The notes: a model not told the origin generated them from the sequence alone. Shown: positions 25,644-35,435, numbered from the stretch's first letter. The stretch is DNA of 64,000 bases from Streptomyces litmocidini (GCF_014649755.1 NZ_BMTQ01000007.1:186001-250000), one strand, 5' to 3'. A program made the numbers and translations.

Positions 25644-25759
25644 GGCGCGGTGACCGGACGCCGGGGCCGGGGTGGCCGGCGGCCCCGGCAGGCGGCCCCG
25701 GCGGCCGGCCCCGGCGGGCGGCCCCGGCGGGCGGCGTGGCGGTCGGGCGTGGAGCGGGG

Positions 25760-26683
25760 TCAGGCGACCGTCAGGACGATCTTGCCCGTCGTGCGGCCCA
25801 ACTCGCCGATCGCGTGGGCCTCCGCGGCCTCGGCGAGCGGCAGCACGGTGTCGACCACCGGCCTCAGCGCACCGCGCTCCACCAGGGCGGTGATCTCGCG
25901 CAGGCCGAGGTGGTCGGGTTCGACCAGGACCCACGCGGCCCGCACACCGTCCTGGGCGGCGGGCACGTCGTCCGGGCCCGGCAGCGTGATGAGCCTGCCG
26001 CCGTCGCGGAGGACCTTCAGGGAGCGCTCGGCCGTCTCTCCTCCGAGGCCGTCCAGCACGACGTCGACGTCGGAGACGACGTCCTCGAAGCGGGCCGCAC
26101 GGTAGTCGACCACCTCGTCGGCGCCCAGCTCCCGCACCAGGTCGTGCTTGGCCGCGCTCGCGGTGCCGATGACGTACGCGCCGCGGGCCTTGGCGATCTG
26201 CACGGCGAGGTGCCCGACCCCTCCGGCCGCGGCGTGCACCAGCACGCGCTCGCCGGGGCGGACGTCCGCCGCGTCGACGAGGGCCTGCCAGGCGGTGAGG
26301 GCGGCGAGCGGCAGCGCGGCCGCCTCCACGTGCGTGAGGGACGACGGCTTCGGCGCGAGATGGCGCGCCGGTGCCACCACGTACTCGGCGTACCCGCCCG
26401 CCTGGCGCGGGAACAGCGGCATTCCGAAGACCTCGTCGCCGGGGCGGAAGATCCCCACGCCGGGGCCGACGGCCTCGACCGTGCCGGACACGTCCCAGCC
26501 GAGGACGGGCACGTCGCCCCATCCGATGAGGGCGCCGCTCGCGCGGGTCTTCCAGTCCACCGGGTTCACCCCGGCCGCGCGCACCCGCACCAGGACCTCG
26601 TTCAGGCCCGGCTCGGGGCGCTCCACCTCGCGCTCGACCAGGTTCTCGGGTCCGCCCCACTGCTCCACGACCACCGCACGCAT
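25760..26683 (-). CDS. zinc-free MDR quinone-oxidoreductase-like enzyme
   Basis: The 307-residue protein is a medium-chain dehydrogenase/reductase of the quinone-oxidoreductase type: AAGVNPVDWKTRASG, the nucleotide motif VHAAAGGVGHLAVQ and the family ending GELGRTTGKIVLTV. It lacks the structural zinc cysteines. It should reduce quinones or enones with NADPH. ATG at 26683 (GCGAGGCGGACGGC in front) starts exactly at the conserved MRAVVVEQWGGP. ATG at 26710 would add nine unconserved residues. The divergent AraC regulator 130 bases away is the obvious candidate regulator. Confidence 0.87.
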   Translation of the reverse strand: MRAVVVEQWGGPENLVEREVERPEPGLNEVLVRVRAAGVNPVDWKTRASGALIGWGDVPVLGWDVSGTVEAVGPGVGIFRPGDEVFGMPLFPRQAGGYAEYVVAPARHLAPKPSSLTHVEAAALPLAALTAWQALVDAADVRPGERVLVHAAAGGVGHLAVQIAKARGAYVIGTASAAKHDLVRELGADEVVDYRAARFEDVVSDVDVVLDGLGGETAERSLKVLRDGGRLITLPGPDDVPAAQDGVRAAWVLVEPDHLGLREITALVERGALRPVVDTVLPLAEAAEAHAIGELGRTTGKIVLTVA

Positions 26684-26777
26684 GCCGTCCGCCTCGCTTC
26701 CGTCTCTCATCGGAACGCCGCCGGATCCCTTCCGGCGACGACCGCTCCACGATCGGATGTTCCGCCCCGGCGCGGTG

Positions 26778-26806
26778 TTGGCCTCCTAGCCACTATGTGA
26801 CAGGAT
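26778..26806 (+). promoter_or_regulatory. candidate promoter giving a leaderless AraC-type mRNA
   Basis: TTGGCC (26778-26783) and CAGGAT (26801-26806) are separated by 17 bases. Transcription about seven bases downstream would start at or within a base or two of the ATG at 26813, which has no ribosome site. This suggests a leaderless transcript, common in Streptomyces. Confidence 0.4.
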
Positions 26807-26812
26807 CTGGCC

Positions 26813-27883
26813 ATGAGTGAGATCCCGGGACCGGCCATGGGGGACGAGCGGACGGAAGAGCCGAGGGATCCGCACCGCATCGCCGTGCTCGCCCTCCCGG
26901 GCGTTCCCCCCTTCGAGCTGGGCATCCCCTCCCGGGTCTTCGGAAGCGTGGAGGACGCCGAGGGCAGGCCCCTCTACGTGGTCACCGTCTGTACGGCCGA
27001 CGGCGCCCCCGTCCTCAGCGACGCCGGTTTCACCGTGCAGCCCGCAGCCGGCCCGGAGGCGCTCGCCGAAGCCGACACCGTGATCGTCCCGCCCACGCAC
27101 GCCATGCCCGAGCTGAGCCGCGGGGGCCCGCTGCCGCCCGAGGTCGGCGCCGCCATCGCCGGGATCAGGCCAGGCACCCGGCTGGTGTCGATCTGCTCCG
27201 GGTCGTACGTGCTCGCCGCCGCCGGTCTCCTCGACGGCCGGCCGGCCACCACCCACTGGAACCTGGCCCCGGAGTTCCGCCGGGCGTTCCCCGAGGTCAA
27301 GCTCGACGAGGAGGTGCTGTTCGTCGACGACGGCGACGTGCTCACCTCCGCGGGCGTGGCCGCCGGTGTCGACCTGTGCCTGCACATGATCCGCCGCGAC
27401 CACGGCGCCGCGGCCGCCAACCGCGCCGCCCGCATGTGCGTCGTGCCGCCCTGGCGGGACGGCGGGCAGGCCCAGTTCATCGACCGTCCGGTCCCCGAGC
27501 CCACCCTGGCCAGCACCACCGCCACCCGTGCCTGGGCCCTCGAACACCTCGCGGAACCGCTCACGCTGGCCCGGCTCGCCGCACACGCCCGGATGAGCCT
27601 GCGCTCCTTCACCCGCCGGTTCCGCGACGAGGTCGGCATGACGCCCGTGCAGTGGCTCACGGCGCAACGGCTCGAACTCGCCAAGCAGCTCCTGGAAACG
27701 ACCGACCTTCCGATCGACCTGGTGGCGCACCGTGCCGGGGTCGGTTCCGGGAACTCCCTGCGCGTCCACATGAGGACCGCGTTCGGCATCTCCCCCACCG
27801 CCTACCGCCGCACCTTCGGCGGCGAGGGCACCGGCGACGGCGACCACGTCGACGCCGTCGGGGCGGGGGCCTCCCGCCCGTGA
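26813..27883 (+). CDS. GlxA family AraC-type regulator (DJ-1/PfpI + HTH)
   Basis: The 356-residue protein joins an N-terminal DJ-1/PfpI-like domain (residues about 22-195, with the CSGSYVLAAAGLLDGRPATTHW elbow) to a C-terminal AraC double helix-turn-helix (MSLRSFTRRFRDEVGMTPVQWL and AYRRTF). This is the GlxA/FtrA arrangement. The elbow Cys may sense an aldehyde or oxidant, but this is not known for most members. It is divergent from the quinone-oxidoreductase-like gene and probably activates it. Confidence 0.9.
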   Translation: MSEIPGPAMGDERTEEPRDPHRIAVLALPGVPPFELGIPSRVFGSVEDAEGRPLYVVTVCTADGAPVLSDAGFTVQPAAGPEALAEADTVIVPPTHAMPELSRGGPLPPEVGAAIAGIRPGTRLVSICSGSYVLAAAGLLDGRPATTHWNLAPEFRRAFPEVKLDEEVLFVDDGDVLTSAGVAAGVDLCLHMIRRDHGAAAANRAARMCVVPPWRDGGQAQFIDRPVPEPTLASTTATRAWALEHLAEPLTLARLAAHARMSLRSFTRRFRDEVGMTPVQWLTAQRLELAKQLLETTDLPIDLVAHRAGVGSGNSLRVHMRTAFGISPTAYRRTFGGEGTGDGDHVDAVGAGASRP

Positions 27884-27902
27884 CGCCGACGGCCCCTCCG
27901 GT

Positions 27903-27958
27903 GGGGCGGCCGGACCCGGGCGGGGCCGCGACGGGGCGGCCGTGCGTCCGGCCGCCCC
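27903..27958. terminator. hairpin terminator between convergent genes
   Basis: GGGGCGGCCGGA (27903-27914) pairs perfectly with TCCGGCCGCCCC (27947-27958), a 12-bp stem with a G+C-rich loop. It lies between the AraC-type stop and the flavoprotein stop. Confidence 0.65.
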
Positions 27959-28011
27959 TCGATGCCTGACCCGCTGCCGACCGCCGGGGGCCCGGCCGGT
28001 GTCCTCCCGGG

Positions 28012-29289
28012 TCAGGCGGCGGGGACCGCGCGCTGGAGGGCGGCGATGACGCGGTCCAGGGCGTCGGGGCTGTACGGGTCGGTGAGGTTGGCCCAGAGCT
28101 TGAACATGAAGCGCTGTGTGACGGGCCGCCTCAGACTGTGGGTGGCGACGAGCCGCATGACCCGGGGGTGGTTCAGGGCGCGCACGACGAGCCGTCCCAC
28201 CGTGAAGTAGCGTCCGTAGGCCTCGCGGACGGCTTCGGGGTAACGCAGCAGGGCCTCTTCGCGGGCGTGTGCGGTGGGACGGGTGAGGGCGCGGGCCACC
28301 GTCTCCGCGGCCAGGCGGCCGGATTCCATCGCGTAGTCGATGCCCTCGCCGCTGAGCGGATTGATCATTCCGCCGGCGTCGCCGGTCAGGAGCAGACCGC
28401 GGGTGTACTGCGGACTCCGGTTGAGCCCGGCGGGAAGCGGTGCGCCGCGCAGCGGGCCGGCGGCGTGCTCCTCGTCGAAGTGCCAGGCGGCGGGGAGGCG
28501 GGCGGTCCACTGCCGGAAGAGCCGCCGGTGGTCGACGTCGGGCCGGCGCCCGACGTGGAAGGTGCCGAGACCGACGTTGAAGGCGCCGTCGCCGACGGGG
28601 AAGACCCATCCGTAGCCGAACGGCATGGAGGCCCGCCCGCGACCGTCCCGGGTCTCGAGGTCGATCCAGGCCTCGAGGTGATCCCTGTTCCGGTGCGGTG
28701 AGGTGTAGTAGCGGCGCACGGCGACGCCCATGGGCCGGTCGGTGCGCTGATGGATGCCGAGGGCGACGGCGAGCCGGCTCGACGCGCCGTCGGCGGCGAC
28801 CAGCACCGGCGCCCGGAAGGTGCGGCGGACGCCGTCCCGCTCCGCGACGACGCCCTCGACCCGGCCGGTGGCCGGGTCGAGCACCGGCGCGGTGACCCTG
28901 GTGCCCTCCAGGAGACGCGCCCCGGCGGCCACGGCCTGCCGGGCGAGCAGCTGGTCGAGGTCCTGCCGGGTCCGTACGAGGCCGTAGTCGGGGCAGGACG
29001 CGACGACGGGCCACGGCATCTCCACCGTCGTGCCGGAGCCGTGGACCCGCAGGCCGCGCGTTCTCACCCAGCCGTCCCCCTCCACGTCGACGCCCATGCC
29101 GAGGAGTTCCCTGACGGCACGCGGTGTGAGGCCGTCCCCGCAGACCTTGTCGCGGGGGAAGACGGACTTCTCGAGCAGCAGGACGTCGTGTCCCGCCCGT
29201 GCCAGGTGGTGGCCGACGCTGCAGCCGGCGGGGCCCGCGCCGATGACGATGACGTCCGCCGTTTCGTCGCGGTGGGGGGACGGGTCCAT
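28012..29289 (-). CDS. geranylgeranyl-reductase-family FAD oxidoreductase
   Basis: The 425-residue flavoprotein starts its Rossmann fold with VIVIGAGPAGCSVGHHLARAGHDVLLLEK and has PRDKVCGDGLTPRAV, the conserved PxxKxCGxG motif of the geranylgeranyl reductase family, and a later GDAGGMINPLSGEGIDYAMESG. Actinobacterial members include MenJ, which saturates one isoprene unit of menaquinone, and other isoprenoid or polyketide reductases. No isoprenoid genes are next to it, so MenJ-like quinone-tail reduction is a reasonable but unproven role. ATG at 29289 follows GAGGAAGATCTC. Confidence 0.87.
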   Translation of the reverse strand: MDPSPHRDETADVIVIGAGPAGCSVGHHLARAGHDVLLLEKSVFPRDKVCGDGLTPRAVRELLGMGVDVEGDGWVRTRGLRVHGSGTTVEMPWPVVASCPDYGLVRTRQDLDQLLARQAVAAGARLLEGTRVTAPVLDPATGRVEGVVAERDGVRRTFRAPVLVAADGASSRLAVALGIHQRTDRPMGVAVRRYYTSPHRNRDHLEAWIDLETRDGRGRASMPFGYGWVFPVGDGAFNVGLGTFHVGRRPDVDHRRLFRQWTARLPAAWHFDEEHAAGPLRGAPLPAGLNRSPQYTRGLLLTGDAGGMINPLSGEGIDYAMESGRLAAETVARALTRPTAHAREEALLRYPEAVREAYGRYFTVGRLVVRALNHPRVMRLVATHSLRRPVTQRFMFKLWANLTDPYSPDALDRVIAALQRAVPAA

Positions 29290-29797
29290 GAGATCTTCCT
29301 CTGCTCAGCTCGTCGGAGGCGGGACGACTCCCATCCGTACCCACGCGCCGGGGGTTTCGCTCGCCCTTCTTCGGGTGACACCGCCCGTGGGTGTCGTCGA
29401 TGCCGCCGGGGCCGGGGGAACCGGGGGGCCCGGTGCCCCTCGGGGGGCCCGGTGCCGTCGGCCTCGTCGCCCGGGGGCCCCGGGCGCGCGATCCCCGGAC
29501 GTCCCGGACGACGACGACCGTCCGCCACGACGGCCACGACCGGGGCGTCGGCCGGAGTGCGGGGCGACAGGCCGACGACGAGCTCCGCGGCCGTCCGGCC
29601 GCCTCCCGGCGGCGCCGGCACGTTTCCGCCGAGCCGACCGCGTCCCCGCCCAGCCGACCGCGTCCGCGCCGCCCGTGGATCGACCGGCCGCCCGTCGGCC
29701 CGGCACGCGCTCCGCGACGGCGCGGACGGAATGCCGCTTCCCCCGTTCGGGTCACGGACCATACTGGTCGGGCCCTGATCGCCCACCGAACGGTTCC
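29290..29797. other. 508-base gap without a clear gene
   Basis: Open frames exist on both strands but are Pro/Arg-rich, without ribosome sites or family resemblance. A direct repeat of GGGGGGCCCGGTGCC occurs near 29428-29453. CATACT near 29759 could be the -10 box of the next gene. Confidence 0.5.
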
Positions 29798-30991
29798 ATG
29801 GACAAGAACAGCACCTCCTCGACCACCGTCCCCGACACCGCCTGGCTCGGGCGTGGGCGTCACCTCGGGCCCGAACCCGAGCGGGACGTCCGGCGCAACC
29901 TCCTGGCCCTCAAGGCGGCCCGGGTGATCGACGACTTCCTGGACCTCGACCCCGTCGAGGCGGCACGGTCCACCGACCTGTACCCCCGGGACGAGTCCGC
30001 CGACCCCGGCCCGTCCGCCCGCCGCCTCTTCGAGGCCCGCTGGCGCGTCGCCGACGACGTCACGGTGCGCGCGCAGCTGACCACGTACGAGCCCGAGTCC
30101 CGCCGCACGAAGGGCGAGGGCGTCACCTGGGTCCTCGCCGCCGAGGCCGAGCGGGCGTGGGAAGCGAGCTGGCCCTCACCGGCCACCGTGTTCTGGCCCG
30201 ACAGCGACCAGGTCGCGTGGGACCACGAGACGGTGCCGGGCGTGCGCCTGCGGACGGCCAACCAGCTGCCGAAGGACGACGACGAGTTGCGCCGCCTGTT
30301 GCGGGCCTGCACCCGGCAGAGCTGGTCCCTCCATGTCGTGGTGCACGAGGCGATGACGCCGGACGCCCTGGGACGCCGGCCGATCACGGCCTTCCTGCCG
30401 CCGAGCCTGCGACACCGGGTGGTCGAACACCGGGCCACGCCGGAACAGGCACTGATCGCCGACTTCGTGGTGAAGCGCGAGCTGGGCGTGGGGGTACCGC
30501 GCGGCGGCGCCGTCATCCTGCCCCCGACACCGCGGGCCGCCGATGACGACGCCGAACGCTTCGCGGTGCGCAACGTCTTCCTGGACGGCACGGAACCCAC
30601 CGAACTCCTCGACAAGATCAAGGAGTTCGCTTCCCTGCCCCGGCCGCTGCCGGCCGACGCCGAACGGGCCCTGACACGACTGCGCCAAGGCTGGCACCTG
30701 CTCACCCCCGACGAGGAACTGGCCCACGCACGGGCCATGGTCACCAGGTACGCCAAGGCACTCGAAGCCATGACGGCCTCCTGCGACCTGTACCGGGAAG
30801 CCGCCGAGTCCGCGCTCGAGGCCCTCGCCGAGGCGACCGGCGGCGACGGCGCGCCCCGGACGGCATCACCGACGACGGCCAAGGAGGACCCCTCCCCGTG
30901 GAAGACCCTCACGAAGACGCTCGCCCGCTTCCGCGGCCCGAACCCCCAGGCACCGGACGCGGAGGTCCAGCAGCATCCGCACGGCCGGTGA
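29798..30991 (+). CDS. uncharacterised 397-residue protein
   Basis: I do not recognise this protein. It is soluble in appearance, with no signal peptide or membrane helix. The N-terminal half is rich in charged residues and Trp (ARWRVADDVTVRAQLTTYEPES, WEASWPSPATVFW). The middle has a VKRELGVGVPRGGAVILPP segment, and the last 130 residues look helical (LTPDEELAHARAMVTRYAKALEAM). Strong third-position G/C bias supports that it is real. ATG at 29798 begins the coding-like part of a longer open frame; the ribosome site is weak. It stands alone between convergent and divergent neighbours. Confidence 0.75.
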   Translation: MDKNSTSSTTVPDTAWLGRGRHLGPEPERDVRRNLLALKAARVIDDFLDLDPVEAARSTDLYPRDESADPGPSARRLFEARWRVADDVTVRAQLTTYEPESRRTKGEGVTWVLAAEAERAWEASWPSPATVFWPDSDQVAWDHETVPGVRLRTANQLPKDDDELRRLLRACTRQSWSLHVVVHEAMTPDALGRRPITAFLPPSLRHRVVEHRATPEQALIADFVVKRELGVGVPRGGAVILPPTPRAADDDAERFAVRNVFLDGTEPTELLDKIKEFASLPRPLPADAERALTRLRQGWHLLTPDEELAHARAMVTRYAKALEAMTASCDLYREAAESALEALAEATGGDGAPRTASPTTAKEDPSPWKTLTKTLARFRGPNPQAPDAEVQQHPHGR

Positions 30992-31166
30992 GAGGCCCGG
31001 GAGGACGGACCGACCACACGGACCGACCTCACGGCGCGGTGGGACGGGGCGCGAGGGCGGCCGCGCCTTCGCCCCGCCCCCGGTGACGTGCGGTGCGTCA
31101 GGAGTTGGCGGACGCCCAGGATCGCGCGGGATCGTCGCGGCCGCGCCGAGCGCGGCCGACACGTGG

Positions 31167-32387
31167 TCAGCGCACCGACCGGGCGAGCGCGGCGAGCACC
31201 GGCGCGACGCCGTCCTCCACGGCCAGGCGGTCGGCCAGGGCGCGGGCGCGCACACGGTGGGGGCCGTCCGCCGTCGCCCGGCGCAGGGCCCCGGCCAGGG
31301 CCTCGGAGGTGAGCCGGCGCAGCGGCACGACCCCGGGGGCGGTGCCCAACGCGGTCAGCCGGGACGCCCAGAACGCCGCGTCGAACTGGACCGGCACCGG
31401 AACGCTGGGCACTCCGGCCCGCAGGACGGCGCCGGTCGTGCCCGCTCCCGCGTGGTGGACGACGGCGGCCGTCCGGGGGAACAGCAGGGAATGCGGCACC
31501 TCGTCGACGGTCAGGATGTCGTCGCCCCCGGCGTCCAGCCCCGCCCAGCCCCGCTGGACGATCCCGCGCGCTTTCGCCGCGCGCAGCGCGGTGACGATCT
31601 CGCGGCTCACCCGCCCGGGGTCGGGGACGGTGGCGCTGCCCAGACCGACGAAGACCGGTGGGGGCCCGGCGGCGAGGAAGTCCTCCAGCTCCCGGGGCAA
31701 CCGCCCGGTCTCGTGCGGCCACCAGTACCCGGCCACCTCCAGCCCGGCGGGCCAGTCCCGGGGCCGGGGGACGACGAGTTCGCTGTAGCCGTGCAGCACC
31801 GGCCGCGGCCGGTGCCGGGACCGGCCCGTCGTCACGAGCCCGTGCCGCCTCAGTGACCGTACGGCGTCGGAGAACAGCAGTTCCACCGCTGTCGTGACGA
31901 CCCGTCCGCTCAGCCGGTTCCCCACCGTGCCCAGGGACCGGGTCCCCAGGACCGGGGCGGGAAACTCCCCGGTCGGATGCAGCGGCTGGAGGTGCAGCCC
32001 CAGGGCGGGCACCGAGAGGCCGTCGGCGATGGCGTACCCGAGCGGCCCCAGCGCCCCGCCGACCAGCAGGACCTCGCCCTCCCGCGCCGCCTCCACCAGG
32101 GCCGCCGTCATCTCGTCGACCGCTCCCCGGGCCATGGACGCCAGCCGTACGAGCTTTCCCGCACCGGTCCGCGCGTCGTGCAGCCGCCGGCCCCGCGCGG
32201 AGCGCAGCTCGGCACGGGGGTCCACCGGCAGCGGACGGAACCGCACCCCCGACCCCGCCACCAGCGGCTCGAACACCCCGTGCGCGGCCAGCGTCACCTC
32301 GTGCCCGGCCCGTACGAGACCGGCACCCAGACCCGTGTACGGCGCGACGTCGCCCCTCGATCCCGCCGTCATCATCACGATGCGCAC
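31167..32387 (-). CDS. GT1 (UGT-like) glycosyltransferase
   Basis: The 406-residue enzyme opens RIVMMTAGSRGDVAPYTGLGAGLVRAGHEVTLAAH, the N-terminal Rossmann fold of GT1/GT28-type glycosyltransferases, and contains HHAGAGTTGAVLRAGVPSVPVPVQFDAAFWASRL, the C-terminal nucleotide-sugar motif (HHGGxGT family). It resembles sterol/macrolide-type glucosyltransferases. GTG at 32387 is the first codon of the conserved region; the longer frame upstream is spurious. It may glycosylate a small hydrophobic acceptor, possibly for detoxification, since no sugar-synthesis genes accompany it. Confidence 0.88.
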   Translation of the reverse strand: MRIVMMTAGSRGDVAPYTGLGAGLVRAGHEVTLAAHGVFEPLVAGSGVRFRPLPVDPRAELRSARGRRLHDARTGAGKLVRLASMARGAVDEMTAALVEAAREGEVLLVGGALGPLGYAIADGLSVPALGLHLQPLHPTGEFPAPVLGTRSLGTVGNRLSGRVVTTAVELLFSDAVRSLRRHGLVTTGRSRHRPRPVLHGYSELVVPRPRDWPAGLEVAGYWWPHETGRLPRELEDFLAAGPPPVFVGLGSATVPDPGRVSREIVTALRAAKARGIVQRGWAGLDAGGDDILTVDEVPHSLLFPRTAAVVHHAGAGTTGAVLRAGVPSVPVPVQFDAAFWASRLTALGTAPGVVPLRRLTSEALAGALRRATADGPHRVRARALADRLAVEDGVAPVLAALARSVR

Positions 32388-32990
32388 GCCGCCAGTGTGC
32401 CCCACCCTGACCCGACGCACCGGAAGACCCGTTCCTGCCGCAGCGCGGGGACGCCCGCACGGGGCGACCCGCGGGGTGCCGCCGAAGCGGACGGCACGTG
32501 GCGCGGCACCGGCGCCCCGTTCGCCCGGTCCACATGGGCGGCTCGGCCAGGAGGCGTGCACCGCTTCACGGGTGTGCCGGGGAGGCCGACGCCGTCCGCC
32601 TCTCCACGGGCCCGTGCCCGTGACACCGACACCGGCGCCGTCACGGCGATCGTGGGCGTGGGCACCGCGCTCGCCGTCACCCCCGACCTCCCCGAGCGCC
32701 GGGCCGCGAGGCCGAGCGCCCCGTGCGGCCGGTGACCTGGTCGGACAAGGCCCTCGCCTCCGCCGCCGGCACGGCCCGGGTCCGCCACCGGATGTGCCCC
32801 CTCCCCCTCGCCCGCAGACGCACCACCAGGCCCGGCACGCACCCGGGGTACCAGGAGTCCCGGTCGTCCGGGCGGCGGATGGTACGACCGGCCGGCAGGA
32901 ACGAGAGACCGTCTCCGTGAGACAGGTGTCCGGCAGTGATCCGTGCCGTGTCGACGAGAAGGTGGCCCGTGATCCTGAGAGGCTGATGGG
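32388..32990. other. 603-base gap, no convincing gene
   Basis: Several short frames cross it, for instance one ending at 32735 with TAIVGVGTALAVTPDLPE, but none has a ribosome site plus family resemblance. It separates two divergently transcribed genes and must contain their promoters; I could not place them. Confidence 0.45.
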
Positions 32991-34163
32991 GTGCGTGATC
33001 GGATGGGGCTGGCCGAGGTGCTGGCAGCGGCGGAGAAGGCCGCGCCGGTGGACTCCCTCAATGTCGTGGCACGCAATCTGCGCGACCGGTTCGGCGCCCG
33101 GTACGTGTCGTTCCTGTTCGTCGACGTCGCCGGCCGGCGCATGGTGCGGGTCAGTGAGGAGGCGACCGCACAGCAGGAACGCGGCCCTGATCTCATTCCC
33201 CTCGCCGGCAGTGCCTACGACGAAGTACTGCACGGACAAAAGCTGCTCCACATGCAAGGCGGGCAGGGGCACCGGGTGCTCGCCCCGGTCACCAACCGCG
33301 GTGACACCCTCGGGGTCCTGGAGCTGTTCCTTCCCCGAGTCACCCCGGACGTGCTGGAGCAGATCGAGGAGGCCGCGCACGCGCTGGCGTACATCGTCGT
33401 CACCGACCGCCGCTTCACCGACCTCTACCACTGGGGCCAGCGCACCACCCCGGTCAGCCTGGCCGCGGAGATCCAGCGTCAGCTCCTGCCCTCGTCCGCT
33501 TCCTGCGAGGCTCCCGAGTTCGCCCTCGCCTGCGCCCTGGCACCGGCCGACAACATCGCCGGGGACACCTACGACTACGCCCTGGACCGCGACACCCTGC
33601 ACCTGTCCGTCACCGACGCCATGGGCCACGACGTCGACGCCTCCCTCATGGCCACGCTCGTCGTCAACGCCTCCCGAGGCGCTCGTCGCGCCGGCACCGA
33701 CCTCGTCGAGCAGGCCCGCCAGACCCACCAGGCCCTCCTGGGTCACGGCCGGGGAACCTTCGCCACCGGCCAGTTGCTGCGCATCGCCCTGGACGGGACC
33801 GGCGCCCGGCTCGTCAACGCCGGCCACCCCTGGCCGCTGCGTCTGCGCGACGGTGCGGTCGGCGAGATCCCGCTGCACGCGGACCTCCCCTTCGGCATCA
33901 CCACGCAAGGCCGCTACCGGGTACAAGACCTCGACCTTCGCCCCGGTGACCGCCTCGTGCTCTACACCGACGGCATGCAAGAAGGCCCGGCCGAAAACCT
34001 CGACCTCCGCGCGCTCATCGGCGACACCGCCACCGAGCACCCCCGCGAGGTCGTACGCACCCTGACCGGCGCGGTCACCGACGCCTGCAACGGTCACCTC
34101 CCGGACGACGCCACTGTGCTCTGCCTCGACTGGCGCGGCCCCGCCCCCCGGGCCGCCGCGTGA
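32991..34163 (+). CDS. GAF-domain PP2C (SpoIIE-like) phosphatase
   Basis: The 390-residue protein has a GAF-like domain (residues about 20-150, NVVARNLRDRFGARYVSFLFVD) and a C-terminal SpoIIE/RsbU-type PP2C domain with AGDTYDYAL, VTDAMGHDVDASL and LYTDGMQEGPAENLDL. It should remove phosphate from an anti-sigma antagonist, with the GAF domain as sensor. GTG at 32991 is preferred; a nearby GAGAGG lies at suitable spacing. It is the second such phosphatase in the window, and no anti-sigma partner gene is adjacent. Confidence 0.88.
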   Translation: MRDRMGLAEVLAAAEKAAPVDSLNVVARNLRDRFGARYVSFLFVDVAGRRMVRVSEEATAQQERGPDLIPLAGSAYDEVLHGQKLLHMQGGQGHRVLAPVTNRGDTLGVLELFLPRVTPDVLEQIEEAAHALAYIVVTDRRFTDLYHWGQRTTPVSLAAEIQRQLLPSSASCEAPEFALACALAPADNIAGDTYDYALDRDTLHLSVTDAMGHDVDASLMATLVVNASRGARRAGTDLVEQARQTHQALLGHGRGTFATGQLLRIALDGTGARLVNAGHPWPLRLRDGAVGEIPLHADLPFGITTQGRYRVQDLDLRPGDRLVLYTDGMQEGPAENLDLRALIGDTATEHPREVVRTLTGAVTDACNGHLPDDATVLCLDWRGPAPRAAA

Positions 34164-34682
34164 AGACCGGAGTCCGCATCCGACAGCGGTGCATCCGTGC
34201 TTCGCGTAGGGCCGCCTCCGCCGATCTGGCCGGCCGCGGTCAGCGTCCCACTGTGCTCGTGCACGGTCCGGGGCCGGCCGGCCCGACAGCCTCCTCGACA
34301 ACCGCCCGGGAGGCCGCGGTGGGCGGCTCGCCCCTCGATGCGGACCGTCCCCCGCCCCGCCCGGGCGACCGGCGTCGAGAACGGCATGGACCACCACGCG
34401 GGCGCAGAGCCGGTGATCGGCGCCTCCCCCGACGAACCCGGCCTCGCCCCGCTGACCGGGCCCGCGTCCGGTCCGGGCCTCCCGTTCAGTGGCCACTCCG
34501 GAAGAGCTCGGTGGCTGCTGCCCCTCCTGTCCGTCAAGGCGTTCCTCCGGCCGGTCCGAGGCCGTGTCGTGGGGGGAGGAATCCGGCCTCCTTCACGGAT
34601 CGGACGGCTGGACGAGTTGCCGAAGCCGGCCGCCTCGCAGCCGCTCGCGCGGCTCGAAGACCCGGCTCGATAGCATCGGCGC
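34164..34682. other. 519-base gap; candidate leaderless promoter at its end
   Basis: No convincing gene is present. TAGCAT at 34671-34676 lies seven bases before the ATG of the GNAT gene, which fits a -10 box of a leaderless transcript, although the -35 region is poor. Confidence 0.4.
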
Positions 34683-35201
34683 ATGTCCGACAACGACCTG
34701 GCTTCTCCCTCTTCCCGCGCGCCGATACCGCCGGGCGTGCTGATCCGCGAGCTGGACCTGAGCGATGCCACCGTCGCGTCCGCCGTGCACGCGGTGGGCC
34801 TGCGTGCCTATGCCGTCGAGGCCGAACTCATCGGCTTCGACGGCATCCCCGCCCTGACTGAATCCCTCCCGGACATGACGGCCCAGCCCCTTCGCTGGCT
34901 GGGCGCGGTGACCGGCGAAGAAACGGTGGCCGCCTTCGTGGCCTGGCAGACCGACACCGACCGACACGTCACCCACATCGACCGGGTCTGTGTGGACCCG
35001 GTCTGGTTCCGCCGGGGCATCGCCTCCCGCCTGCTGGACCACCTGCTGACCGAGGTGCTCGACGGCGGCGAAGTGAGCGTCAGCACCGGAGCGGACAACC
35101 AGCCGGCCCTGAAGCTGTACGAACGGCTCGGTTTCAGGCGCGCCGCCGACTTCGAACCCGTACCGGGCCTGCGCATGGCGCAGTTCGTACTGCCGGGCTG
35201 A
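34683..35201 (+). CDS. GNAT family N-acetyltransferase
   Basis: The 172-residue protein has the GNAT core: THIDRVCVDPVWFRRGIASRLLDHLL includes the Q/RxxGxG/A-type pyrophosphate loop (RRGIAS), followed by NQPALKLYERLGFRRAADFEPVPGL, the typical beta-5/alpha-4 end. The substrate is unknown. It begins at ATG 34683 without a ribosome site, and a TAGCAT box seven bases earlier suggests leaderless translation. Confidence 0.86.
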   Translation: MSDNDLASPSSRAPIPPGVLIRELDLSDATVASAVHAVGLRAYAVEAELIGFDGIPALTESLPDMTAQPLRWLGAVTGEETVAAFVAWQTDTDRHVTHIDRVCVDPVWFRRGIASRLLDHLLTEVLDGGEVSVSTGADNQPALKLYERLGFRRAADFEPVPGLRMAQFVLPG

Positions 35202-35435
35202 CGGCGAGACCGCCTGTCACCGCACGTCCGGAAGACCGACGGCAAAGCCCGCGTCACCCACCCCGAGAACAATCGCGGGGCACGCCGCAACCGCCCTCCT
35301 GCCGACGGCCGCACGCCGTGCTCACCACCCCGGCCGGCCTGATCCGTGATCCCACAGGCACTCCTGCGGCCCAGGTCGCGGCGTGGGCACCGGCTCGCCG
35401 GGGCAGGGGAAGGGGACCGGAGGAGAGGTGGCGCG

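Noticed and set aside
32500..32735. Short plus-strand gene ending in TAIVGVGTALAVTPDLPE
   Set aside because: No ribosome site, unclear start and no recognised family; the sequence is described only as part of a gap.
32388..34496. Long upstream extension of the glycosyltransferase frame
   Set aside because: The conserved GT fold begins at 32387; the rest is Gly/Val-rich and overlaps the PP2C gene antisense.
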